64,000 bases of DNA. Source: Sinohyriopsis cumingii (Eukaryota; Mollusca; Bivalvia; Unionida; Unionidae). The number at the start of each line of letters is the position of its first letter. The stretch's first letter is position 1. The notes beneath the pieces are model-generated. The model saw nothing but the letters and a program-made list of their open reading frames with translations, made no database searches and was not told where the DNA came from. The stretch spans positions 129,472,016 through 129,536,015 of the forward strand of contig CM068829.1 of the NCBI GenBank assembly GCA_028554795.2. Reading direction: 5' to 3'. Positions 25,098 through 35,515 of the stretch are shown here, piece after piece. The translations under genes were made by a program, and so were the position numbers.

Positions 25098-25855
25098 ATG
25101 AATTACTACAACAGTTTTTCATTAATACAATTCCATCAATAACAACAATGATATCAGCAAGCTCAACCAATCCTGAGTTTAGCATCAATTTTCCAACTGA
25201 GATTCCAGAAAAGAAATAGCACTAGCATAGCTAAGAGTACATCACAGCTGGCCAAATAATAGATCAAAAACATTTGGTGGACTACCAGCAAATAATTTGT
25301 TGGTATTCTCGAATAAAAATAAACAAGATGGTACTTCCTATTGGCACTTTGTTGGCATTTCCACATGCAGTTATCAACTTGAACAAATCAACAATGAATT
25401 TCAGCGTAGCATTAAATCAAAGACTGGAAGAGAATCCAAAATAGCTATTGGGGCCCCGAGTGGCCGAGTGGTCTAAAGCGCTCTTCGTTACGGATCACTG
25501 CCATCTCACCTCTGTCTGCGGCGGTTCGAGTCTAAGATTCAGCCAATGTGGGCATGTGAGAAAGCTTGCCAGTAGCTTCTCGTGGGTCGGTGGTTCTTTC
25601 CGGGGTTTTCCGGGTTCTTCCTCCACCATTAATACTGGCCGCCATGTATAGCCTATCGTGCTGAAAAATGGCGTTAAACCCCACAACAACAACAACAACC
25701 AAAATAGCTATTACTGTTCATAAGCCAACATTATCAGCTGCAATAGAAATAAACTCATTAGATTACGCTGTAGATATATATTCTTCAACAATCCAAAATG
25801 TATTAGGATGACCAGAAATTCCGGCATTTTATCAGGGACCACCTGAACCAAAATA
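25098..25855 (+). pseudogene. Penton-like/minor capsid candidate split by a SINE
   Basis: It starts MLNELLQQFFINTIPS and is broken by stops near 25226-25240. The main block contains NLLVFSNKN, SYWHFVGISTCSYQLEQINN and FQRSIKSKTGRESKIAI. After the SINE (25450-25698) the frame resumes with ITVHKPTLSAAIEINSLDY and ends GPPEPK. The alternating hydrophobic pattern fits a beta-rich single jelly-roll, and the position in the capsid block fits a penton-type protein. Both are inference. The stop abuts the next ATG (25856). Confidence 0.4.
25450..25698 (+). mobile_element. SINE family A, full-length, 14-bp target duplication
   Basis: It starts GGGGCCCCGAGTGGCCGAG, has a Leu/Ser-type tRNA-like head, B box GGTTCGAGTC, the conserved central region, and a CAA-repeat tail. 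CCAAAATAGCTATT flanks it exactly (25436-25449 and 25699-25712). It interrupts the penton-like viral frame, which continues across it, so the insertion is later than the virus. Confidence 0.92.
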
Positions 25856-26630
25856 ATGATTTCTCCACAGAAAAGAAAATATTTATAATAACTCCTGAAT
25901 ATAAAAAAAAAAATCCATGGGTGAATGATATGAATGATTATATTGCGCTTGATGGTATAAAACTTCCTAAGATAGATTTAGGTTTATATACTCTTGATTA
26001 TTTGGGTAGAGATTAGATTGTCAATGAAGAAGAGATTTAAAAATATTCCGACCAGATCAAATCAGATCATAAAGAATCAATTAACAAACTGCGAGATATA
26101 TTTTCTAGTATTACACTTTTTAACAACAATGATCCATGCTGGCACATTATTGAGCCAATACAACATCTGAACCAGCTTGTATCACAACTCGATTATTTTA
26201 ATAAAATTATCGTTAAAGGTGTTGCCCACCATAATCGAGTTTTTACCTGAAAAAATATCAAATAAACAAATATTCCTCAGGCACTGTAAAATAACTGAGG
26301 CAGATCTATTAAAATTTTTAATACCAAAATTTAACAGTGAAGAACTAACAAAATCAGTTAATAATCTTATCGATGAATATTTTCCCAAAATACTTGAAGC
26401 ATGGAGAAAAATAACCCCTCTTCCAAGTATTCTCAAGTATAATACTGATCCATACAGTGGCGGTCATCATATTTCACCAGGAATTGTAAATATAACATAT
26501 ACAATTGCAATCAATCCTGCATGTGATGCAATGATGGCAGTTATCAAGTTGATCTTGAAAAATCTAGGTAGGCTCAACAAGGATATATTTTACATACATT
26601 TATGCCTTAAGTACCTCCTGGATATTTGAC
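25856..26630 (+). pseudogene. Viral protein of unknown function
   Basis: The ATG at 25856 follows directly on the stop of the preceding gene. The reading path, with stops and shifts, gives about 250 residues: NPWVNDMNDYIALDGIKLP, IDLGLYTLDYLGRD, SDHKESINKLRDIFSS, then 26177-26600 with FNSEELTKSVNNLIDEYFP and AWRKITPLPSILKYNTD. Its C-terminus includes SGGHHISPGIVNITYTIA. I do not recognise a family. It is the last gene of the plus-strand structural block. Confidence 0.45.
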
Positions 26631-26907
26631 CGTACAAGAACCCATTAATCCAGTTCATCTGTGATGTCATAATCGCTATTATCAAGGAAACATTTCAAAC
26701 TTACTGACCAAGCCTGACACTTTCTTGATTTGAGATATGAAGTTTTGAATATAAATCTGTATGTAAGATTATAGATCATCATGTTCATGATTGATTTTCA
26801 ATCCAGATTCATAATCGGGGGAAATAAAATATAATATAACAGAATTTATTTTTTACTGATTCTTCTCCAGGTCTCAGGTTAATGATAATCAAAATAATGA
26901 AAATTAG

Positions 26908-27520
26908 ATTTTATAATTTGATGGGTGAATGGTACTTGAAATTGTGAAAATTCTACTGAAAACAGAAAATTACATAATAAATATTATAATGTGAATCCGA
27001 ATATATCTGAATCTGAATAAATATTATTATCAGAATAAATATTATCTGAATAAATATTATCTTATTCTACAATGATTCTCAAATTTGATGGGTTATATGG
27101 TACTATAAATTGTTAAAATCAGATTTTATAATTTGATGGGGTAAATGGTACTTAAAGCAATAATTATAGGACTGATTTTATAATTTGATGGGGAATATGG
27201 TACTCGGAGTTATGAAAATCATTCAGATTTTATAATTTGATGGGGTATATGATACTCAAAAAAATGTTAAAATCCTACTGAAAATAATAGTTATAGGACT
27301 GATTTCATAATTAGTTCAGGCAAATATACTGAAAATTATAATTATAGGACTGAATCAGAATAAATATTATTATCAGAAATAAATCTGAATCAGAATAAAT
27401 ATTATAATCTGAATAAAAAGAATTCTGAATCAGAATAAATATTACAATCTGAATAAAAATAAATCTGAATCAGAATAAATATTAGAATCTGAATACAAAT
27501 AAATCCGAATCAGATTAAAT
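26908..27520. repeat. Two interleaved short-repeat arrays inside the viral element
   Basis: Unit (a) has the core AATTTGATGGGG plus ATGGTACT. It starts at 26915, 27082, 27130, 27182 and 27234, so the last four copies are spaced 48-52 bp. Unit (b) is GAATCAGAATAAATATTA, repeated about five times between 27355 and 27520 with shorter forms at 27000-27060. The arrays occupy the point where the plus-strand structural genes and the minus-strand genes converge. No open frame crosses them. Confidence 0.8.
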
Positions 27521-27521
27521 G

Positions 27522-29350
27522 TTATATTATATTAACACTTTTACAATCACTATTAACTTTGTCATTGTTTTCATTTTCACAATCCATTACACCAAAGTTA
27601 AAACACTCGCTGCCATAACTTTCACTTTCAAAATCACAATAATCACTGTAACTTCTTTCATTTTCACGATCATTTTCACGATCAGACATAATCTTTCTCA
27701 ACTGCCTCATATGTGTTAATAATCTTTTCTTGTTTTGTATTTGTGAGCTAATTCTCATCTCATTTTTTCAATAGTGCATAAGAGAGAAACAAATTTTTCA
27801 ACTTCTGTATCTTTCACTATCGCCAAGGATTGGAACACAGATTGTTGAATCAGCTTAATGAACCCATATTCCACTGGTAGTGTATATCTATCTTCAAATT
27901 TTCGACTTTGCAATGATTCAAAATCACAAATAATTTTTTCAGGATTCAGTTCATCAAATTTTTTTATATAGTCCTACCCATTTATATCGACATCCTCGGG
28001 CACGAGAAAATATTGTCGACATAGGCGGATGTCGAGATAAGTGTTCGGGTGGTTCTGAAAAAAAAGATAAAAGTTAAATTCATCATTAAGCGGTGACCTG
28101 TCATCAGTGAGTAGCATTTACACTTTGAGAAAACAAACAATGGAAATTTTGAGTACATGAAGACAAAACCTGTGTGAAATACACTTGTGTATTGACAAAT
28201 TACATTTTGGTTACCTTTGTGTAATAAAGTCCACAATAAAATACTGCATTGGTCACATCCTGATATGAAAAACATTTACTATGATATTCTATGTCGGCAT
28301 TAGCACATGGTTGCATAGTTGTTATTTACATGCTTCAAGTACATGTACTTAAATTGGCCTAGATTTTGGTAAGTCTGTTCTCATCTTATTGAGCCTACCA
28401 AGGGAATACGGCTATTCACAGGGAAATGAAAACCTCTCAACAAGTCGGTTTAAGCAGTACATGTATTTAATTACAGAAGTCATTGTGAAAAGTACATAAA
28501 AGTGAACATGAGATATGCAGCTGATATGATTTATGAAGGCATAATATTGTATACACTGACACATGCTAATGAGGTATTAAAAGAAAATGATTCTTACAAT
28601 ACAATATTGTAACAATGTCTGCTCAAGTAGCATATATTTAAAATATGTCCTGGAGATAACAAATTATGAATTCTCTCAAAATACAAATCCATGTAAGCAG
28701 TAAAAGATTTTAATGACAAATACATTTCCATGTAATTGAGATTATTATCTATAGCATAATCAATGCATCAAACTACAATAATATTTAATTTAATTTAAAT
28801 TTAAATTAATTAAAATTAAATGTTGTTAGCACAACAAGTGAGCATGGGAGATAACAAGAGTACATGCATTTCTGAACTTCATGCAAGCTTCTTCTGTTTG
28901 AGCCTTGATAGTTGTTCCCTCTGGAGAAGACGCTGCAACTTTTCCAAGTGACCACGTGCTTCTTCCACTTACCGACATAAATGATTAGGCAGGAAAATTA
29001 AAGCCTGGTGGCAAGAACAACTAATTGTTGAACAAAGTATGGGTCGGAACCGAGAGCTTGTCAACATAAATTATTAGAAAACAAACGATTTGTTCAAGCA
29101 GGGATCAAGGGCTTCTGTCGACATGTACGTTTATTTTTATCTCGATGTCAACATAAGCATGACAATTTTGGTAGTAATAGCAGACCAAGGGACCAGGACT
29201 TTGCTTTTTGGACAAAATAGGCAGCTTGTCAACATAAGAGATGTCGATATAAGTTGATAGGACTGTACCATCATGTTTTAATTTTTTGATTGCAGAAATC
29301 AGAGCATTAATATTTTCATAGTCAATTATATAAATTGTATTCCTCAACCA
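27522..29350 (-). pseudogene. Viral minus-strand gene of unknown function, split by a pogo-like MITE
   Basis: On the minus strand the 5' part (about 29266-29350) reads IYIIDYENINALISAIKKLK. It resumes exactly across the inserted element at 27968 with KKFDELNPEKIICDFES and YTLPVEYGFIKLIQQS. A frameshift near 27750 leads to a charged Asp/Glu/Ser/Asn-rich C-terminus (27522-27758, MSDRENDRENERSY). The family is not recognised. Orientation opposite to the capsid block suggests an early or regulatory class (inference). Confidence 0.5.
27969..29265 (+). mobile_element. Nonautonomous pogo/Tigger-like element (about 1.3 kb)
   Basis: The left end reads TAGTCCTACCCATTTATATC; the right end in reverse reads CAGTCCTATCAACTTATATC. 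GTCGACAT-type motifs recur just inside each end. TA dinucleotides at 27967-27968 and 29266-29267 give the target duplication expected of Tc1/mariner/pogo elements. No transposase frame is present. Removing it restores the reading of the interrupted viral gene, confirming the borders. Confidence 0.85.
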
Positions 29351-29488
29351 AGATGATATACAATTGTGTAGTATAGTGCAAACACAACCCCTAGATTACT
29401 AAATGTTTTAATTACCTGTTCACTCCCACAAATACACTTCCAGACTGACTGGAAGAAAAATTCTGGTGCCTTTTATAATCATGGTAAC

Positions 29489-29582
29489 GCCTATGCAGAA
29501 TGTTCCAGAATAACTGAGTTCCAGAATAAATGAGTTCCAGAATACCTCAATCACATGATTTTCTAGGACATTCTGCATAGGC
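29489..29582. repeat. Foldback hairpin with 17-bp arms
   Basis: GCCTATGCAGAATGTTCC (29489-29506) pairs with GGACATTCTGCATAGGC (29566-29582). The roughly 60-base loop contains repeats of AGTTCCAGAATA. It lies between the minus-strand viral genes. It could be a tiny foldback element, a terminator-like structure or a viral cis signal; the sequence does not decide. Confidence 0.6.
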
Positions 29583-29856
29583 ATTAATTAATCATATAAA
29601 TATTACACAGTAACAAGTGGGTAATTACTCTACTGGAGAGATCTTTGCTTGACACAGTTATCTCCGTTCACAAAATGAAATGTTATTTTTTGACATTTTT
29701 TTGAAAATACCAATCTGATTATATTATTTGCGACATATTGTACCAAATGCAGGTCAATATCAAAATATTTGCCAGCTGAATTTATTGAGGAAAAATATTA
29801 TTTCTTTGCCAATACCTACATTCAGAGATTTAACAACTTTTGCAATTTTTGAGTGC

Positions 29857-30118
29857 TTACCAGTACCACCATGTGCAGAATTCTGACTGTGTAATAAACT
29901 GTAAATTAATCAAATAATTATTTAGGGGATTTAAATCAATATGATCAATAAGAAGACCATCTTCAATTACCCTGTGAAAATACTCGTACATTAACCTATG
30001 AGAGTAATACTTTTTCTTTCCATCAACACCAAACATTAGATAACCATTATTAGTGACAAAGCCAACTGTTTTTTTAGTCAACAATTCCTGATGACACCAT
30101 CTCGAGATGCCTCATAAT
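29857..30118 (-). pseudogene. HNH endonuclease-like protein
   Basis: The minus-strand frame reads KKTVGFVTNNGYLMFGVDGK, then YYSHRLMYEYFH and LLIDHIDLNPLNNYLINLQF. The order N-G-Y, H-R-L, then I-D-H-I-D-x-N-P-x-N-N...NL matches the compact HNH nuclease fold found in homing-type endonucleases and many large DNA viruses. The length (about 75-85 residues) is typical of the bare domain. The N-terminus is disturbed by a frameshift near 30080. A role in DNA cleavage or self-propagation is inferred. Confidence 0.65.
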
Positions 30119-30247
30119 TTTTTTAAATGGGATATTTTACAAACCCATTTTTATCCATTTTGTATAATAATATTTGTCTAAATAATTATTTTGAAAATCT
30201 GGCAAGAGTCATCATTGTTTCTTATGACCATGTCATTATTGTCAGTG

Positions 30248-30405
30248 TTATCTTTTTTCATCATAATATTTTTTCAGCTCTCTGTACTTTTTACCACCAC
30301 ATTGCACACACAACTGCATTTCCCCACTAACCCCAACACCACACTTCAAACACGGTTCTGGTACTAAACTCCCTCTTTGAACACTTTGTAAGTGAAGTCC
30401 ACAGA
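30248..30405 (-). CDS. Small zinc-ribbon protein fragment
   Basis: The minus-strand frame reads SLVPEPCLKCGVGVSGEMQL, then CVQCGGKKYRELKKYYDEKR and a stop. Two Cys-x2-Cys pairs separated by ten residues form a zinc-ribbon pattern. The frame is open for about 50 residues with an in-frame stop just upstream, so it may be an exon-like remnant of a longer protein. It lies just before the divergent start of the polymerase gene. Confidence 0.45.
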
Positions 30406-30482
30406 ATTAGCCTACACAGGCTTTGTTATATGGAGCAGTAGAATCTATCATTAACCAACTACAGTTATTCTTTGTTTGAATC

Positions 30483-30560
<78 letters not shown>
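30483..30560. repeat. (TA)n microsatellite at the divergent point of viral genes
   Basis: About 78 bp of uninterrupted TA/AT dinucleotide separates the minus-strand zinc-ribbon frame from the plus-strand polymerase gene. It may have expanded from an AT-rich promoter region; that is inference. Confidence 0.9.
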
Positions 30561-30561
<1 letters not shown>

Positions 30562-30589
30562 CAATTTAAATATCTTTTTGTCTTTATTA

Positions 30590-33500
30590 TAATCTGGAAG
30601 AGTTTGAGAGATTATCTGCAACTGAACCTTCTAAATCTAGATTCGATCTTGAGAGAAGAACCCCTGACTTGCGGAGGCAAGCTCTGGCTGATCCGATGGA
30701 AACTCTGATTAAAAGTATTTGTGATGCCAAGAAAGAATTTCGCAACAATGGTGCATGTCATGTGTGGTCGATGTTCAGAATCATGCACAACACCAAAAGT
30801 GTTATCGATGCTACAATGAATGATGATAGAGCAGCAACAATTATTAATTATCTCAATAATCAAAGATATTTTTTTTTAAAGTTCATTGTAGAGTTAGTTG
30901 ACACTTGGATTATCTGTGATAAACATGAGCATGTCCATCTTCATAATGGAAATATTGTTACATTAAATACAAATTCCAAACCAGGAATGTTCACTGGTAT
31001 TGACAAACCATATTATAAAAGAGCGTATCCTGTGACCGCAGTTCTTTATGCAATATATCTGCTGAATGATAAACACAGTGTTCATGTATCTCAAACCAAC
31101 AAAATTTTCAAAAATAAATTGTGTAGCCAAACGAGTAATAGAACATTTTACAAACACGATATGTGGAAATAAACTAACAGATCTACAACATGAAAAAATA
31201 AACAAATGGGCTGAATCAGTCAAGGATAAAGGAGCTTTTATAAATGATTTTGCTGAATTAGGAAAGAAATTAAAATTTCAAATAATAGTAAAAACAATCA
31301 CAGGAGAAATTTTGTATCAATATAAATCAAAATATAAATCAAAAGGAGCTTTGATTGAAATTGTTGATCATAATGCACATGCATGGACATCTGCAGTAAC
31401 AATATTTCCATGAGATCAAACTGTTAAATTTTATAACAATGAAATGGATATGTTTGATGTTATAGGAGATACCACTAAAAACGATCCTGTCTCTGTATGG
31501 TTGTTTCAAAGCACCGAAAAGGGACCTTATGATCAATTTGTACAACCTAATGGAGATATTTATCGTATAGAATATATCCACATAAATATGAAAAAACATG
31601 TGCAGAGATATACCAATGATGATACTGAACAATTAATGACTACTTGTTTACAGTTCCATCAGTTACTGCTCATTTTGCTCAGAAGAAAAATTCGTGGAGA
31701 CCAACATGATCAGAATTTCTTGAAGATATCCAACTCAGCTGTGTCGAATATGGACATGGTGGAGTAAGGAATACTAAATACAATTTTAATAAGGGTAATA
31801 TTATTGCAGTTGATATAGCTGCGTGTTATCCCAAAGTTTTCTTGGAATTGGAGAATGTTCTAAATATTTTGACAGATTTGGACATCCAACAAACAATATA
31901 ACAAGAGTTGCGATAAATGGACCATTACCAAAGTTTGATTTAACTGGATTCGCTCATATCGAGTCATTTAATTTTGCTGAAAATCTTCATCCAGTTTGTT
32001 ATGCCTGGTTTGGTAAACATTTTTCAGAAAAAAATGTGGGCACCAATAGTTTTATTATGATATATTATTATGATATATGCTTGATGTAAAAGTATTATTA
32101 GTGGTGGTTGTGAATGAAGCAATTATATCATATAGTCCGCAGCAACAAGTATGGTTACCACCGCAAAAGAAATATTCTGATGATGAACAACCTGATAAAA
32201 CTGATTTTGAGAATAAAGAAACAAATGAAATTGGCAGAAGAATAATTGGTAAATTTACCCAAGGAGGATCATATCATCATAAACGACACTGTGAAAAATT
32301 AGAGATGATATGAGTTAGATTTCATAATTGCCGATACAGCAGAAAAAATATATTTATAGATCGAGAAACCGTTTTCTTGCAAGATAGAACTAAATTAGGT
32401 ACAATTGTGAGTTATACTGATGGTGAGTCACCACAGTTCACTCATTTAAGATCTTCAATACTAGCATATGTTTCAATAAATTTGTTATCAATGGTAAACA
32501 GATTTCATAATATCGCATTTACAGTCACCACAGATTCATTTCATATCAGTATAAAACATGCAAAAATTGTTAGAACTATTCAATATAGGCCGTTATGCAT
32601 CATGGGGTGAATAGAGAATAAAACAAGAAAAGATACATGATTATTCTCCATCTGCAGACGTTGAAATAAAATATATCTATCACAAAAATAGTCAAATATA
32701 TCAAAATCATCATCTGCATCATCTGTATATGATCCTGTGGCTAGACATAAAACAGTTTTAAATTAATGGACCGAGAGGTTCTGGTAAAACAACACGTGTG
32801 ATCGAATTATTTCATGGACTTGTGTTAACCCCTACACATAGACTTGCCAGAGAAACGAACAAACAAGGAGTTAAATCTCATACTTATCACAGCTTCTTTC
32901 GATGGAATGGAGAAACATAGACTCCTGATTGAATGGGTGAGAAACATACTCCAAAGATTATTATCAGGGATGAAATATGTACAGTTCGCTGGAGACATTA
33001 AAAATATTTCTTGATTGGTTATTAAATGATACTGCTTTAAAAATGTGCAGTGATCATAGTCAACCGCCACCTTTTGTTGGATTGTCTCCATATAAATGAC
33101 TAAAACAGTTTGTAGATTATTATGAAGAAATAAGTGATAATCATAGAGCACTTGATCCAGAATTAAGAGAGTTTAAGAAATTAATCAGACCACAAGCAAA
33201 TAAAATTCAGTGTGAAATAATGCATGAGATAATTTCAGAAACACATAAACAATTTTTGGAATTTATGGAGAGCACATGATTTCATAGTTGCAAGTAGAAA
33301 AATAGTTCGTGATAAACTTCAACAACAATTATTAATGTTACAAAAAGAAAAATGTTCAAATCTACCTGTACCATTGTGTTATCGACCAGCAGATACGCGA
33401 CGACAAAATATTGAAGATGATATACCAGGATCATCAGAGAAACAAAATCTTGTGTGAAATGATAGTTTTAGTTCCTGTCGGTGTTGTTGAGAGCATGTTA

Positions 33501-33904
33501 ATGATGGACAAAACTCCGTGGACTCTAGGATATGCTAGAATGATTCAATCCTCACAAGGATTAATTATTTCTGATACTAATATTTGTATTGTTGATGATT
33601 GTATCAAATGGTCAAATTTAGTTTATCTTGCAGTGTCTCGAATCAGAAGAATGCAGAGGGTTATCATAGACTTCAAGAAAATAATAATCAAACTGCAACT
33701 GACAATAGCAATGATGTTACTGATAATGATGTAGTAAGAAAAAAATTGGTTAGATATCATCAGTGTGACCAAACAAATAAACATGACTTTAATCTCGATG
33801 TTGAATTTATCATGATGCCGAAACAACAGCAAAATAATCATTGTGTGAGATGTAACACAGTAATGGTGTGGCAGTATTCAAATAATAATCCAAGACAATT
33901 GTAG
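30590..33904 (+). pseudogene. Family B DNA polymerase fused to SF1 helicase (decayed)
   Basis: A chain of frames spans about 3.3 kb. The N-terminal region (EEFERLSATEPSKSRF to about 31.4 kb) is unassigned, and no exonuclease motif is readable. Polymerase motif A is VDIAACYPK (Asp codon 31812-31814), followed by NITRVAINGPLPK, IIGKFTQGG near 32250, and a motif-C-like VTTDSFHI (Asp 32533-32535). After about 75 residues comes a Walker A, GPRGSGKTT (32768-32794), with LTPTHRLARE. Near 33.52-33.66 kb helicase motifs V/VI follow (MIQSSQGLII, IVDD, LAVSR), and the C-terminus has a CVRCNTV zinc-like piece. It has several frameshifts and TGA/TAG codons, some at Trp/Arg-like positions. It would replicate the viral genome. 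Fusion rests on the lack of a start or gap between the parts. Confidence 0.7.
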
Positions 33905-33929
33905 ACAGAATTAATAGTAGTCTTGGTCA

Positions 33930-34970
33930 CACACGAAAATGTGATGCTGACCTGTCTTGAATGTAATCGACATCAAGGCAATAGTTCACAAAAGTGAATG
34001 TGGTGGTAATTGTGTGTCTTCAGGAATTACTTGTAATTGTTCATGTATAAATCCACGTTGAGGAGCAGTTGAATCTAACCTGTAGATTGCGGGTCTACCT
34101 GTGGATCTTACCACGCTGGAAATGTTATGTGTCGTAATACTACAAATAGGATCAGTCGCTCTTTTTTTACCACCTTCAAGTTAGCCAGGTTCATATAAAT
34201 ATCTTACAGCCACATTATCTAGCACTGGTTGTGTTGAAAAGTCATGTTGTTGTATTGGTATATGTTTTTTGTGATCACATTGATGGGTTTCATAAAAATT
34301 GCACAAGTAATTTAATTATTTAATGCAGTTATCACACTTGGTAGTCTTGCAACCCATTCATGAGATTTCGTCTTTCTGAATTATTTTCTTCACATATTGA
34401 TACCCAAATAACCGATCAATAAGTGTTCAATTAAATTGTTCAACAATTGCCTGATCGTGATGAATTGTAGTATATCCTCATCTAATTATGACATTAAGTT
34501 GTTTCATCAGAGATGATACTGTACCAAGAAATTCCTTGCCAGGATCAACCTATAGCAACTGTGGCCATCACGAGGGTCCTCGATGATAAACTTGTTCAAA
34601 AGCAGATACAATTTCAGCTGCTGTTTAAGTTGATATTGATTCTGCTTCTTTATATCTATTTGCAACATCAATGACAGTCAAGGCATATTTACGTATGTAC
34701 GTGATTAATGTCTACCAATTTTAATAGTATTATGTGGTAAAAACAAAATATCTGCTTGATGAACTTCATTGGGAGTGATGACATCGAAATGTGCATACTG
34801 AATTTGTTTAGGAGGTGGTAGATAAATCTGCAATATTGCCTGTCATGCTAACCAATTCGCAGCAACAAAACTGGTGACATTTGCTGCATCAGCAAAGTTA
34901 CTAATTGCTGCTCTACCCCTCCAATATCCTCTTGGGCTATAATAAATCAATTCCATTATTTTAATAATTG
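33930..34970 (-). pseudogene. rve-type (retroviral-like) integrase of Polinton kind
   Basis: The minus-strand path, with many stops and shifts, starts near MELIYYSPRGYWRGRAA. The catalytic core shows HQADILFL (first Asp, 34750-34752), ALTVIDVANRYKEAE, VDPGKEFLG (second Asp, 34544-34546) and AIVEQFN (Glu, 34439-34441). The spacing from the second Asp to the Glu is about 35 residues: the DD35E triad of integrases. A C-terminal region with EWVARLPS-like spacing and a tail ending near 33.93 kb follows. It would insert the element and generate 5-6-bp duplications, matching the 6-bp candidate here. It converges on the polymerase-helicase gene. Confidence 0.7.
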
Positions 34971-35129
34971 GTGGGTTAATTAGCAGCACCTAATACTAGT
35001 TTACCTTTCATTTCAGACCTTACTAGGAAGCTAGCAAGTTTTTCTCTGAGAGATTTATTTTTGATGGAATATAACAAGTGAATCAACTTCACATCTGCAA
35101 TATGTCATTGTAAATCCTTATTTTTATTT

Positions 35130-35415
35130 ATTTATTTTTATAATCTACATCATGAACATGACATGCTTGATCAATCACATTTACTGGATACTCTCCAGGA
35201 CTTGATTGATCTTGCTCATCAAGACGGATATCAAGTCGAGTTCCAGGACCACAATAATTATATCCAGGAAGATGTTTTTATCCTGGGTATTTAGCCCATG
35301 GAACTCCTGGTAATTTTCCCAATGAAGCAGTGTTATCACCACCAGACACTTTGTGTCCAGAGATAAATTTATATTTTTTGTACCACATTTTACACATTTA
35401 CCTGTAAGTGCATGC
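35130..35415 (-). pseudogene. Zinc-ribbon plus viral phospholipase A2-like protein
   Basis: On the minus strand ALTGKCVKCGTKNINL (zinc-ribbon half, DUF5679-like) leads, after a shift, to LPGYNYCGPGTRLDIRL and VIDQACHVHDVDY. Y-x-C-G-P-G is the calcium-binding loop of secreted-type and parvovirus-type phospholipase A2, and D-x2-C-x2-H-D-x2-Y is the catalytic helix with its His-Asp pair. In parvoviruses this enzyme breaches the endosomal membrane during entry; a similar role here is inference. The gene runs opposite to, and just ahead of, the ATPase gene. At least one TAA interrupts it. Confidence 0.7.
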
Positions 35416-35515
35416 TTTTTATTTTTTGTTATTATTGTTGTTAATCCACTTGTGGGGGTGGATGCTCTATATCAAACACAATGTAAATCCATATTATTTA
35501 TCATATTTGTACAAC

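Noticed and set aside
25450..25535. Functional tRNA genes at SINE heads (also 9.9-10.1, 12.8, 45.8 and 47.1 kb)
   Set aside because: A and B boxes are present but acceptor stems do not pair and SINE bodies with target duplications follow.
26908..27520. CRISPR array
   Set aside because: Repeat units are degenerate and unevenly spaced, intervening DNA is itself repetitive, and the context is a eukaryotic viral element.
30472..30708. A protein with a long Tyr-Ile repeat
   Set aside because: It is translation of the (TA)n microsatellite into the start of the polymerase region, not a gene feature.
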